Shown here piece by piece: positions 18,434 to 27,383 of a stretch of DNA of 64,000 bases. The stretch comes from CAVWTN01 sp963757945 (lineage in GTDB: Bacteria > Vulcanimicrobiota > Vulcanimicrobiia > Vulcanimicrobiales > Vulcanimicrobiaceae), in assembly GCA_963757945.1 (NCBI GenBank), contig CAVWTN010000002.1, positions 2,046,001-2,110,000 of the forward strand, in the 5' to 3' direction. Both the position numbers and the translations under genes were made by a program. How positions within the stretch are numbered: the stretch's first letter is position 1; each line of letters opens with the position of its first letter. The notes beneath the pieces were generated by a model, which did no database searches, had not been told where the DNA came from, and saw only the letters and a list, made by a program, of their open reading frames with translations.

Positions 18434-19110
18434 TGGCGGAACAAGATTTTGAGCTGATCCGGGGGCGGATCGAGAGCGGTGTGGAACGGCCCGGGGTGAT
18501 CGCGGTGACGTCCGCGATAGCGGGCGACGGGAAGAGCGCCGCGTCGCACGGCGTAGCCTCCTCACTGGCCTCGATCGGATACAGAACGTTGCTCGTCGAC
18601 GCCGCCTGCCGGAGCGATGCGATCATTCGCTCTGGGGCGTCCGCCTCGGTCGAGGAAAGTCTTCTCGAGACGTCGTGCGATAGCGTGGTTCTCGGCCTAC
18701 GGATCGCCTCGCTAACAAATTCCACGCTCCAGGAAAGAGCGAGCCTCCTAGCCGTGGAGCGTGGCTTTGTTGCGATTCGCGGAGGCGGCCGCTACGATTA
18801 CATCATTGTCGATGCCGGCTGTGCGCTAATGAGCGCGTTTTCGGCACACCTGGTGAGCGCTGCGGATGGCGTGCTGGTAGCGGTGCGGGCTGGCCGTCGA
18901 CAACGGATCGAGGACGTGCGGCTCTCCGAACGCCTCAACGAGTTGGCCAGCGCGCAGTTCCTCGGCGTTCTCGCGATCAGCCCATCGCTCATCGGCTCGG
19001 GATCGGTGCTCCTAGGACTGCGGGCCTCACAAGTTGGCTTTGGAGTCCGCACTGGGCATCTCGATGTGGAGCCGGACTTGCGTTCAGCGCGGAGGTCTTC
19101 TCAGAGATGA
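18433..19110 (+). CDS. Wzc/CpsD-like cytoplasmic ATPase with intact P-loop
   Basis: 225 residues. Walker A is SAIAGDGKSAASHGVASSLA, the A' region YRTLLVDAAC, and Walker B YDYIIVDAGCAL, as in BY-kinases. A tyrosine-rich C-terminus is absent (the tail is Arg/Ser rich), so classical autophosphorylation is unlikely. Probably powers or gates the adjacent Wzz protein. Its ATG overlaps the upstream TGA by one base and its own TGA overlaps the next ATG. Contrast with 6117, whose P-loop is lost. Confidence 0.75.
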   Translation: MAEQDFELIRGRIESGVERPGVIAVTSAIAGDGKSAASHGVASSLASIGYRTLLVDAACRSDAIIRSGASASVEESLLETSCDSVVLGLRIASLTNSTLQERASLLAVERGFVAIRGGGRYDYIIVDAGCALMSAFSAHLVSAADGVLVAVRAGRRQRIEDVRLSERLNELASAQFLGVLAISPSLIGSGSVLLGLRASQVGFGVRTGHLDVEPDLRSARRSSQR

Positions 19111-20078
19111 CGAGCGTCGTTACCGGCGGTGCCGGGTTTCTGGGCAGTCATCTCGTCGATGCGCTCGTGCGGCGCGGCGACAACGTCGTCGTCGTCGACA
19201 ATCTCTCGACGGGGCGGCTTAGCAACCTCGACGAGGCGCTGTTGAGCGGAAAGGTGATGTTCGTCTTCGCCGATCTCGCATCGACAAGCTCTGAAATCGA
19301 AGCAGCGATCGAATGGGCCTCTGAAGGGCGTATCGACCGGATCTTTCATTTGGCTTCTCCGGCGAGCCCGGAAGCCTACGGTTCGGATCCGTGGGGCACG
19401 CTGGCGGTCAACGCGATCGGAACGATGCGACTAATCGATCTAGCCGTGAAGCATTCCGCGGGTTTTCTCTTTGCTTCGACGTCAGAGGTCTATGGCGACC
19501 CGCTGATTCACCCACAGCCCGAAACGTACTTCGGAAACGTCGACCCGATCGGGCCGCGTTCGTGTTACGACGAGGGCAAGCGATTCGGCGAAGCTGCCGT
19601 TGCTGCAGCGGTGCGGGAGCGGGGCCTCGCCGGCAGGATCGTGCGGTATTTCAACTGCTACGGGCCACGAATGGAGATCGGCGACGGCCGCCTGATCCCT
19701 GCGCTGGTGGATGCCGCGATGCGCGGAGAGCCCCTCCCGGTGCACGGCGACGGGCTGCAGACGAGGTCACTCACGTTCGTCGACGATGCTGTCGCCGCAA
19801 CATTGCTCGTCGCCGATAGCCCACTCACAATCCTAAAGCCGGTCAACATTGGTAACGACGACGAGCGGAGCGTCGTGGAAATCGCTGGTGCAATCGCGCG
19901 CGCCTTTGCGTCTAATTTGACCGTCCGCTACTTGCCGTCGCGCCCGCAAGACCCGCAGCGTCGGCGGCCTGTTACGGCTCGTGTTGATGGCCTCGGTTGG
20001 CCGGCTCGAACGTCGCTTGATACCGGCTTGGCTAAGACGATAGCCTGGTTCAAAGACGCGAGGCTATCGCTAGTATGA
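19107..20078 (+). CDS. UDP-glucuronate decarboxylase (UDP-xylose synthase), SDR family
   Basis: 323 residues. NAD-binding SVVTGGAGFLGSHLVD, the Ser/Thr of FASTSEVYGDP, and the YDEGKR form of the SDR YxxxK motif inside GPRSCYDEGKRFGE, which is the signature of UXS enzymes, then RYFNCYGPRME. With ugd three genes upstream it completes UDP-Glc to UDP-GlcA to UDP-Xyl, so pentose (xylose) is a likely component of the second polymer. A GGAGG lies upstream of the ATG. A 178-bp gap to the next gene follows. Confidence 0.85.
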   Translation: MTSVVTGGAGFLGSHLVDALVRRGDNVVVVDNLSTGRLSNLDEALLSGKVMFVFADLASTSSEIEAAIEWASEGRIDRIFHLASPASPEAYGSDPWGTLAVNAIGTMRLIDLAVKHSAGFLFASTSEVYGDPLIHPQPETYFGNVDPIGPRSCYDEGKRFGEAAVAAAVRERGLAGRIVRYFNCYGPRMEIGDGRLIPALVDAAMRGEPLPVHGDGLQTRSLTFVDDAVAATLLVADSPLTILKPVNIGNDDERSVVEIAGAIARAFASNLTVRYLPSRPQDPQRRRPVTARVDGLGWPARTSLDTGLAKTIAWFKDARLSLV

Positions 20079-20256
20079 ACGGTCACGGCACCTCGCATCG
20101 GCGAGACTGCGTGAAGCGACTAACGCATTTCCGCATGAGCGAAGTAGCCTTTCTAACCGGATGCGTCGACCTCTTAATGGACAATATCATGCAAGAAATC
20201 GGTTCTCACGATTATCCGCCACGCTGCTCTCGCTGGCCTTAGTGGATGCGTAGATC

Positions 20257-21063
20257 GTGCTGAGTGTTCGTCGCCATAGTGTTCTCGGGATCCACGTTTC
20301 CGCGATGGACTACGCTGCTGCTTGCGAGGCCATACTGGCAGCCGCGGCGGCGAAGCGGGCCTTTACCGTAACCGCACTAGCCGTGCACGGTGTGATGACA
20401 GGCGCCCTTAGTAGCCAACATAGGCATCGGCTGAACGCGCTCGATATGGTGTTACCAGACGGACAGCCGGTTCGCTGGGCGTTGAATCTGTTGCATCAGG
20501 CGGGTTTGCGGGACAGGGTGTATGGCCCTAGTCTCATGCTCCGAATTTGCGAACGAGCTGAGATGCTGGGCCTGTCAGTTGGGCTTTACGGGAGTCGGCA
20601 AGAGGTCTTGGACGACTTGCGCCGCGAGCTGCAGGCCACGTTCCCACGCTTGCGCCTTGTTTCCGTGATCCCATCGCGTTTTGGTAGGGTCAGCCCGGAT
20701 GAACAGGCTGAACTTGCGAAGCGGATCGCGGCGAGTGGCGTCGATTTGCTCTTCGTTGGCCTCGGCTGCCCGCGCCAGGAGGTCTGGCTCTATGAGAATC
20801 GTGCTTGGCTGGATCTGCCGCTGATCGCAGTAGGGGCAGCATTCGACTTTCACGCGAAGCGTCTTGCCCAGGCTCCCGGTTGGATGCAGGACCGTGGCCT
20901 TGAGTGGCTGTTTCGATTCTGGCACGAGCCTCGGCGCCTTTGGCGGCGCTACGTGCTCCTCAATCCGCTTTTCTTGAGCCTACTTACCCTCCAGTTCCTA
21001 GGCGTGCGATGGGACGACGGGACTGAATGCAGCGCCAGCGTTCAATACGAAGGTTATGCGTGA
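20257..21063 (+). CDS. WecG/TagA/CpsF family glycosyltransferase (GT26)
   Basis: 268 residues from GTG 20257 (weak ribosome site). Family landmarks: ALDMVLPDGQPVRWALN with the catalytic Asp, YGPSLMLRICE, VGLYGSRQEV, VDLLFVGLGCPRQEVWLYEN and LIAVGAAFDFHAKRLAQAP. These enzymes add ManNAc-type or related sugars to undecaprenyl-PP-linked acceptors at the inner face of the membrane. The exact donor is not predictable. Codon use here and downstream is less GC-biased than in the first operon. Confidence 0.85.
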   Translation: MLSVRRHSVLGIHVSAMDYAAACEAILAAAAAKRAFTVTALAVHGVMTGALSSQHRHRLNALDMVLPDGQPVRWALNLLHQAGLRDRVYGPSLMLRICERAEMLGLSVGLYGSRQEVLDDLRRELQATFPRLRLVSVIPSRFGRVSPDEQAELAKRIAASGVDLLFVGLGCPRQEVWLYENRAWLDLPLIAVGAAFDFHAKRLAQAPGWMQDRGLEWLFRFWHEPRRLWRRYVLLNPLFLSLLTLQFLGVRWDDGTECSASVQYEGYA

Positions 21064-21221
21064 GGCCGCGGGCACAAACGCCCAACGATCGGTCCGTGCG
21101 AAGTATAGCGTTGGGGCCCACTGGTTTGGTTCGGCCGCGTTCTCGCACGCAGCGACCAGGGCACATGAGCCTGTTGGCAGCCAGTCATATCAGCCGCTAC
21201 TGGTAGGAGGATCCCTTTCGC

Positions 21222-22311
21222 ATGTCTGTCGTCATCGTCACCGGATCAGCCGGCCTCATTGGCTCCGAATCCGTTGCGTACTTTGCCGAACGTGGCCACG
21301 AGATTGTCGGAATAGATAACGACTTTCGACGCTACTTCTTCGGGCCGGATGCCTCTACGGATTGGAATCGCCGCTCTCTAGAAACGCGGTTTCCGGCGCA
21401 ATATACGCACTACGACGCCGACATTCGCGATGCGGCTGCGATAAACGGCATCTTCGAGCGTTATCGCAACGAAATAGCTCTGATCATTCATGCGGCAGCT
21501 CAGCCTTCACACGACTGGGCGGCAAGCGATCCGCAAATGGACTTTTCAGTAAACGCTAATGGCACATTATGCCTGCTCGAAGCGACCCGCAAATATGCGT
21601 CAGCCGCACCATTCATCTTCACTTCTACGAACAAAGTCTACGGCGACAAGCCCAACTTCCTGCCGCTGCGTGAATGCGAGACCCGTTGGGAGATCGATGC
21701 GAATCACCAATTTTTCGCTGGAATCGACGAGACGATGAGCATCGATCAATCGAAGCATTCGATCTTTGGCGTGTCAAAAGTTGCTGCAGATGTGCTCGTC
21801 CAGGAGTACGGCCGTTATTTTGCGATGCCTACAGTCTGTCTTCCGTGGCGGCTGCCTCACTGGACCGAACCACTCGGGAACAAAGCTTCACGGTTTCCTT
21901 GCTTACCTCATGAAGTGTGTCGCTACCGGCGAGAAATACACGGTTTTCGGCTACAAGGGGAAGCAGGTTCGCGACAACATCCATAGCTTAGATTTGGTCG
22001 CGGCGTTCGACGAAGTTTTCCGTGCACCACGCATCGGCGAGGTTTATAACATGGGTGGTTCGCGGCACAGCAACTGCTCCATGATTGAGGCTATCGAGGC
22101 GTGCGAGGAAATCGCGAGCCGCAAGCTCGACTGGAGCTATACCGAGGAAAACCGGATCGGCGACCACATCTGGTACATCTCCGACGTTAGAAAGTTTAAG
22201 GCGCACTACCCCACATGGGCGCATCGATATGACTTGCGCGGACTGCTTACCGAGATATACGAGAAGAACATTAGCCGGTGGGCAGCCGCGTATGCGGAGA
22301 ATCGTAGTTGA
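21222..22311 (+). pseudogene. CDP-tyvelose/paratose 2-epimerase-like gene with one frameshift
   Basis: A strong AGGAGG precedes the ATG at 21222. Residues 1-206 read well in one frame (SVVIVTGSAGLIGSE, FSVNANGTLCLLEATRKY, FGVSKVAADVLVQEYGRYF). After MPTVC the homology jumps to the next frame (FRGGCLTGPNHSGTKLHGF, then GKQVRDNIHS) and runs to TGA 22309-22311. A single extra base within about 21837-21842 explains it; removing one C or T restores the expected VCFRGGCLTGPNHSG. Either a recent pseudogene or a sequencing error. Intact, it would be an NAD-dependent 2-epimerase making a dideoxyhexose nucleotide. Confidence 0.8.
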
Positions 22312-23441
22312 TTAAGAGGGAGAAAGTGCAATCGCTACTCTCGCAGCCGACGCAGACGCCACTCAGCAGTGCACGCGTCGCGGGTACGGAAGAGGTCGTG
22401 CTGATCCTCCAGATCGGCAGCTTGGGCGACACCGTGATTTCGCTCCCGTGCTATCGCGAGATCGCGCGGCGGCACCCGAATGCGGCTCGATACCTACTTA
22501 CCAATTATCCAAAGAACAGCAAGATGGTGCCGGCGGAAGCGATCCTGATGCCGACGGGGGTCATCGCGGGAAGCATTGAGTACCCCATGCCGCTCCGGCA
22601 GCCCGGTAAGATGCTCGCCCTGTTTCGACGGATCAGGGAGTTGAAACCATCGATCCTCTACTACCTGTTGCCTGAGCGGCACCTACTGAACCTGCTGAGA
22701 CATTACAGCTTCTTCAAGCTGTGCGGTATCAGCCGAATCCGTGCTATGCCGTGGTCGCGCGACCAACGCTTCTCGCGCGAGGTCGCACCCGCGCTTTGGG
22801 AGTCGGAAGCATCCCGCCTGCTGCGCAACCTAAATGCGGCTTTGCGCCCTCCGGCAGACGCGGACCGCGATCTTGCGCTGTCCGTCGCCGAGAAAGCGAA
22901 GGCCGAGGCTTTGATACAAAGGCTTGGGGCATCGGCCGGATTCGTGGCAATCTCCGTTGGCGGTAAGATTCCGCTGAAGGATTGGGGTGACGGCAATTGG
23001 CGCGTCGTCGCTCAGACCTTGTCGGGTAGCCGCCCTGGGCTTGGTGCTGTCTTCGTGGGTTCGGCCGATGAGAGGTCACGCAACGAGGGTCTAGCCGCGC
23101 TGTGGAAAGGCCCTAGCCTGAACGCTTGCGGGCAGCTGACAGCACGCGAAACCGCGGCGGTGATCGCTCGGGCTGCGGCGTTCCTGGGGCATGATACCGG
23201 CACAATGCACCTAGCAGCGGCGGTCGATACGCCAGTAGTAGGCGTTTTCTGCGCTCGCCACAAGCCCGGCATCTGGTTTTCGGACCGGCCGCGCGACACG
23301 TTCTTCTACAATCACGTTCCCTGCGCCGGCTGTGGGTTGAGCAAGACCGATGAGTGTCCGAATGGCAGGATTTGCATGGCGTCCCATGATCCCGCTGCCG
23401 TCGTGGCGGCCGCGCAGAGCATGTTACAGGAGCCTCAATGA
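22308..23441 (+). CDS. Glycosyltransferase family 9 (heptosyltransferase-like)
   Basis: 377 residues; TTG 22308 overlaps the preceding TGA, with GTG 22326 as alternative. QIGSLGDTVISLPCYREI is the N-terminal GDxxxSLP signature of ADP-heptose transferases, and FLGHDTGTMHLAAAVDTPVVG is the C-terminal donor-binding signature of the family. A Cys-rich tail (CAGCGLSKTDECPNGRICM) is common in this family. It transfers a heptose or related sugar. In this context it is more likely an outer-polysaccharide than an inner-core enzyme. Confidence 0.85.
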   Translation: MIKREKVQSLLSQPTQTPLSSARVAGTEEVVLILQIGSLGDTVISLPCYREIARRHPNAARYLLTNYPKNSKMVPAEAILMPTGVIAGSIEYPMPLRQPGKMLALFRRIRELKPSILYYLLPERHLLNLLRHYSFFKLCGISRIRAMPWSRDQRFSREVAPALWESEASRLLRNLNAALRPPADADRDLALSVAEKAKAEALIQRLGASAGFVAISVGGKIPLKDWGDGNWRVVAQTLSGSRPGLGAVFVGSADERSRNEGLAALWKGPSLNACGQLTARETAAVIARAAAFLGHDTGTMHLAAAVDTPVVGVFCARHKPGIWFSDRPRDTFFYNHVPCAGCGLSKTDECPNGRICMASHDPAAVVAAAQSMLQEPQ

Positions 23442-23598
23442 AATGAGTGTTCGCCTTCCGACCTTCAGAACAATCGATTGTCGAGAACGATAGGAATCGA
23501 TGTTTCACCATACCCCGTTCTCTGTCGCGAAACTCCTACCACGTAGGCGAAACAACGATGTCTTAGGGCTGGCCACCGCCGGCAAGGAAAGCGAAAGT

Positions 23599-24909
23599 AT
23601 GTCGGATCGCCTGTTGTTCGTCGGCCTAATCCTCTTCAGTTTCGGAGATTGGCTACTGACTGGTATTCGACATAATGTAACCGGCGATGCGGCTGCGGCT
23701 GGCGGGCTTACGTCCCCTTCCGCAACTATTATCTGGGCTCTCATCTATGTGGCTGCTTTCGCCAGTGTTATGGTGGGACGGAAAAAGGCACTGGAGCTTG
23801 CGCGTGCATCGCTGCCACTCGTCTTAATCTTGCTGCTGGCGTGTTTGTCGACGCTTTGGTCAGATCAACCTGCAATAACGGCCCGCCGATCAATCGAGTT
23901 ATTAGGCACGGTCGCGCTCGCGGTCTACTTCGCCTCTCGCCTCGGCCTGAAGGCCTTTGCCGAAGCGCTGGCTCTGGCGATTACGATTGCGGCGGCCGTC
24001 AGCCTGATTCTCGTTACAGCATTTCCCGACGTCGGGCTCGAGCCGGACTTAGCGATGGCTGGCTATTTTGGTTCAAAGAACTTTCTTGGCGAAGGCATGG
24101 TTCTGGGCATGGCGACAATTGCTTGCCTTTTCGGTAGCTCACATGGCCTGGACCGAGTGCGTCAGGTTGGGGCGTTTGCGTTATGCCTTGTCCTTCTGGT
24201 CGGATCGGGGAACGGATCAGGTGCTGGCATAGCAATAATGCTCGCACTTATCATTCCCATTCTGCTTTTCAGCCGCTCAAAGCAATCGCGCTCATTTGCG
24301 CTGTTAGGTGTGCTCTTTTCGGCAGCAGCTATTCTTATCGGGTTACTATCCGAAGATGTCCTAAGCGTTCTAGGCAAAGACGCTACTCTAACTGGTCGAA
24401 CCATTCTCTGGCAGGTAGTGGTTGATGCAATTAGCCAAAAGCCCGCTTTCGGCTACGGTTACGCCGCTTTCTGGGGATCTAACGCGCCAGCCGCATCGCT
24501 CGTCTACCCTTACATAGGCTGGCTCCCCGGGACAGCACATAACGGCTTCCTAGAAGTCGCACTGAATTGTGGGATCATTGGGGAGATACTTTTCCTCTGG
24601 CTACTCGCTTTGGCGCTTTGGCGTGCCTCTGCGATGTTTTGGCAGGGTCGCGACATCTTGAGTGGATGGCCACTCTTTCTAATGCTGTGCGTGATCTTTA
24701 AGAATATTACTGAAACAAGCCTCCTCGCACATGGTGAGGCTGATTGGATCGTTTTCGTCGCGGCATTCGTATTCGCTACCGATGCAAGGGCACAGGCAGT
24801 GTCTGGTTCTAACAAGAGTTACATTTGGGAAAGGTCGCGGCGATTTGAACCGTGCGCCGGAAGACCGGCAAGGAATATGGAGCGAAGGTCTCTGACCATA
24901 AAGCCGTAG
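23599..24909 (+). CDS. O-antigen polymerase/ligase-like membrane protein (Wzy_C superfamily)
   Basis: 436 residues from ATG 23599, chosen over a start at 23500 because AAGGAA lies upstream and the first membrane helix begins at once (LLFVGLILFSFGDWLL). About ten helices. GSKNFLGEGMVLGM and the conserved AHNGFLEVALNCGIIGEILF (His-Asn-x-x-Leu then Gly) in the periplasmic loop are hallmarks of WaaL/Wzy. Likely polymerase of the second locus. No Wzx was found in this locus within the window. Confidence 0.8.
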   Translation: MSDRLLFVGLILFSFGDWLLTGIRHNVTGDAAAAGGLTSPSATIIWALIYVAAFASVMVGRKKALELARASLPLVLILLLACLSTLWSDQPAITARRSIELLGTVALAVYFASRLGLKAFAEALALAITIAAAVSLILVTAFPDVGLEPDLAMAGYFGSKNFLGEGMVLGMATIACLFGSSHGLDRVRQVGAFALCLVLLVGSGNGSGAGIAIMLALIIPILLFSRSKQSRSFALLGVLFSAAAILIGLLSEDVLSVLGKDATLTGRTILWQVVVDAISQKPAFGYGYAAFWGSNAPAASLVYPYIGWLPGTAHNGFLEVALNCGIIGEILFLWLLALALWRASAMFWQGRDILSGWPLFLMLCVIFKNITETSLLAHGEADWIVFVAAFVFATDARAQAVSGSNKSYIWERSRRFEPCAGRPARNMERRSLTIKP

Positions 24910-25026
24910 CGAGTCATATGGAACCCAAGCCGCGCATCGGCCGTGCGGTGGCGGCGAATCTAGGCAGATATCCGGCACGACGTAGATCACGTGCGAGAAT
25001 AGCATGACAGCAGCATTGGGGAAGAT

Positions 25027-25911
25027 ATGACTATTTACGACGATGAGTTTTACGGAAGGCACAGATCCGGATCTCGCAATTCCGCTGAGGTTATCGTCCC
25101 GATCATTATCGAGCTAGTTTCCCCAAAGTCAGTGGTCGATGTTGGCTGTGGAATCGGGACCTGGCTGTCAGTTTTTGAAAAGTCCGGGATACGGGACTTC
25201 CTGGGGCTTGACGGCGATTACATCAATCCGCAGCAACTTCTGATCTCGTTGAGCCAATTTCGTGCGGTAGATCTGGCGAAACCCTTCGAGGTTGGGCGGA
25301 AATACGATCTCGCCATCTCGCTAGAAGTTGCAGAGCACCTTCCCGAGCAAGCCGCTGGTGCATTCGTCGACTTATTAACGCGCCTTGCGCCGGTCGTTTT
25401 CTTTTCCGCGGCAATCCCATTTCAAGGTGGAACGGGTCACATCAACGAGCAGTGGCCCGGGTACTGGGCGCGTCATTTCGCTCGGAACGATTTCGTCGCC
25501 ATCGATGTAGTTCGCCCTAAGGTTTGGGACAATGAACGCGTCGAGTTCTGGTATGCTCAAAATGCCCTAATCTTTGCATCGCGGGAGTGTACCGCCTCGA
25601 AGCTGCCTCTGCGATATGATCGCAAGGAGTCGGAGTCGCCGCTCGCTCGATCGCCGAGGCGCGGTCGTACTCCTCGAGAATGCGGGCCTTCTCGGCCGCA
25701 GAAAACCGCCGGCGCGCTGCCTTGGCGGGAACCTCCGGGTCCGGAGATTCGTGGTTCCTTTGCATGCGTGAGACCTTTCACGCCCTCACTAATTATGTCC
25801 GTTCGGATGGCCTCACGCGAAACTGAAACAGAGGGCCACGATCGTACCGATATTCGCCGAAACCATATCAGCGACGGGTGCAATGAAACGTCTTTACTCG
25901 GCAATGTGTGA
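25027..25911 (+). CDS. SAM-dependent methyltransferase with C-terminus replaced by IS relic
   Basis: 294 codons; ATG 25027 preceded by GGGGAAG. The first ~190 residues are a class I methyltransferase: VVDVGCGIGTWLSVFEK (motif I), LGLDGDYI, DLAISLEVAEHLPE and GTGHINEQWPGYWARHF. After FWYAQNALIFASREC (about 25585) the reading frame runs into an antisense transposase fragment, so the last ~100 residues (Arg/Pro/Ser rich) are not native. The catalytic domain is complete, so activity may survive. Probably methylates a sugar or a chain end. Confidence 0.7.
   Translation: MTIYDDEFYGRHRSGSRNSAEVIVPIIIELVSPKSVVDVGCGIGTWLSVFEKSGIRDFLGLDGDYINPQQLLISLSQFRAVDLAKPFEVGRKYDLAISLEVAEHLPEQAAGAFVDLLTRLAPVVFFSAAIPFQGGTGHINEQWPGYWARHFARNDFVAIDVVRPKVWDNERVEFWYAQNALIFASRECTASKLPLRYDRKESESPLARSPRRGRTPRECGPSRPQKTAGALPWREPPGPEIRGSFACVRPFTPSLIMSVRMASRETETEGHDRTDIRRNHISDGCNETSLLGNV
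25637..25800 (-). pseudogene. Fragment of an IS3-type transposase OrfA with its terminal sequence
   Basis: From ATG 25765 on the minus strand about 43 residues match the N-terminus of IS3-family OrfA proteins (AARRRFSAAEKARILEEYDR, a helix-turn-helix start), then homology stops. The bases just upstream (GGGCGTGAAAGGTCTCACGC, 25797-25778 read on the minus strand) look like the segment preceding orfA in such elements. It overlaps and truncates the methyltransferase. Clearly inactive. Confidence 0.55.
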
Positions 25912-26053
25912 CTGCCGCTGAGCCATTGTGATTGAGAAGCATCGAGCTGCCTGTGCTGGGCGGGATTGGAGTATCATGGATTTGACCGCGCGCGTGGAGG
26001 AGAGATCCTTGTCGCCAGGGCCGTCGAATATCGGCGGGGCTGATCCGTTGTCG

Positions 26054-26863
26054 ATGTCAGACGCATTTGTGATTAACCTGGATCGAACTCCTGAGCGAAT
26101 GCAATGGTTTCGGCAAACTAATCCTCATCTAGAGGATGTAACTCGTTTCAGTGCCGTCGATGGAGCGACGATCGACCGCGAGGTGTTGCTTCGCGAAGGA
26201 GTATTTGTAGGCCCGATTGCTTACACAGATGGGGCAATCGGTGCCGCCTTATCGCACCTACGGTTGTGGGACACGGCGGCGTCGAGGAAATCCTATATAA
26301 CTGTCTTTGAGGATGATGCCATTATTCACCAGGATTTTATGACCCTCGCACCTGCTATCCTGGCAGAATGTTTCTCGGACTGGGACATTGTACTGTGGGG
26401 ATGGAATTTCGACGCGGCTCTATCCTTCGACATATTCCCGGAAGTGCCGTGCTTCTCGCGTTTTTCTCAGAGTAACCTGCGAGCTAACTGGGCGAAGATT
26501 CAGAATTATGCGATGCGGCGACCGCCTCTGTACCGGCTGCATTGTGGCTTTGGGACGGTCGGCTACTCCATTTCCCCTGCAGGGGCCAGAAAACTTGCGG
26601 GCCTCGTGTTCCCGATTCGCCCCTTCCGATACAGACATCCCGTAGCGAATCTGGAAATTGAAAACGTAGGTATCGATTGCGCGCTGACAGCTATTTATGA
26701 TTCCGTTAACGCGTATGCTTGCATTCCTCCGCTTGTAATTACGAAGAATGAGCATGAGCTATCAACCATACAGAAGCGAGGACTCTTGGACCGTCGCTTT
26801 GAGCGCGTTCGTCGGATCTTGCGACGTTTTGCCGGCGCGCCGAAGCGATTTGTCGTGGGGTAG
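26054..26863 (+). CDS. Glycosyltransferase family 25 (LPS glycosyltransferase)
   Basis: 269 residues from ATG 26054; a longer frame from 25928 adds 42 residues with no homology. DAFVINLDRTPERMQWF, RFSAVDGATID, GAIGAALSHLRLWDTA and ITVFEDDAII are the ordered motifs of GT25. The Glu-Asp-Asp is the metal/donor site, and GYSISPAGARKL occurs later as expected. It transfers galactose or another hexose in most known cases. Nothing upstream indicates a separate promoter. Confidence 0.85.
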   Translation: MSDAFVINLDRTPERMQWFRQTNPHLEDVTRFSAVDGATIDREVLLREGVFVGPIAYTDGAIGAALSHLRLWDTAASRKSYITVFEDDAIIHQDFMTLAPAILAECFSDWDIVLWGWNFDAALSFDIFPEVPCFSRFSQSNLRANWAKIQNYAMRRPPLYRLHCGFGTVGYSISPAGARKLAGLVFPIRPFRYRHPVANLEIENVGIDCALTAIYDSVNAYACIPPLVITKNEHELSTIQKRGLLDRRFERVRRILRRFAGAPKRFVVG

Positions 26864-27171
26864 GGGACCCCCTTCGGCGCTTGGTATCAGTTCGGCGATT
26901 CCAGGCACGTTACTGCGTTCACCGGCGGTAGCCTTGCGGTAGCCTTTAGGAAATCGCACGCGCGGCAAGTCTGACGTTCATCTTCCATTGATGATGCTGC
27001 GCGGTCGAAAGGGGAAGGGAGACTGCACTTGCTCGCAAGCTCGAGGCGCCATGCTCTTCAGGGATCTCGTTAAGACCCTGTCGGCCGAGCGTGCTTTGCA
27101 GAGAGCGCCCTGGACCCTAATTTGAGAGCCTTAGTCGGGCGCGATCTGGCCGCTCTCCAAACTTCGTCCAT

Positions 27172-27383
27172 GTGACGTCTTGCCTGGAATGGGCTCCGGG
27201 CGTGAAAGTCTGAGCACCCCGGCCTCGAAGGAGGCCGCGGCGTTCACAATACGTCGGATTGGCCCAGAGTTCGTGGAACGCTAGCACATGATAGCAGATA
27301 CGCCAAGGGCTTCTTTCCTTTCGCCCGAAAGAGCGGTGCACAGAGGCCTTCGTTGGACGTCGCGGCACTTTGCGGGGGTAACG
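27172..27383 (+). repeat. IS3-end-linked repeat, copy 1 (upstream of formyltransferase)
   Basis: Begins with a degenerate IS3 end (TGACGT..GCC, GGCTCCGG, then CCCCGGCCTCGAAGGAG as at 44569-44585). It continues with a block shared with 32600-32740: TACGTCGGATTG, CGCTAG, CAGAT.CGCCAAGGGC, TTTCC and GAAAGAGCGG. A CTTTCG/CGAAAG inverted repeat is at 27318-27331. Lies in the 520-bp gap 26864-27383, of which 26864-27171 holds nothing I recognise. Confidence 0.5.
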
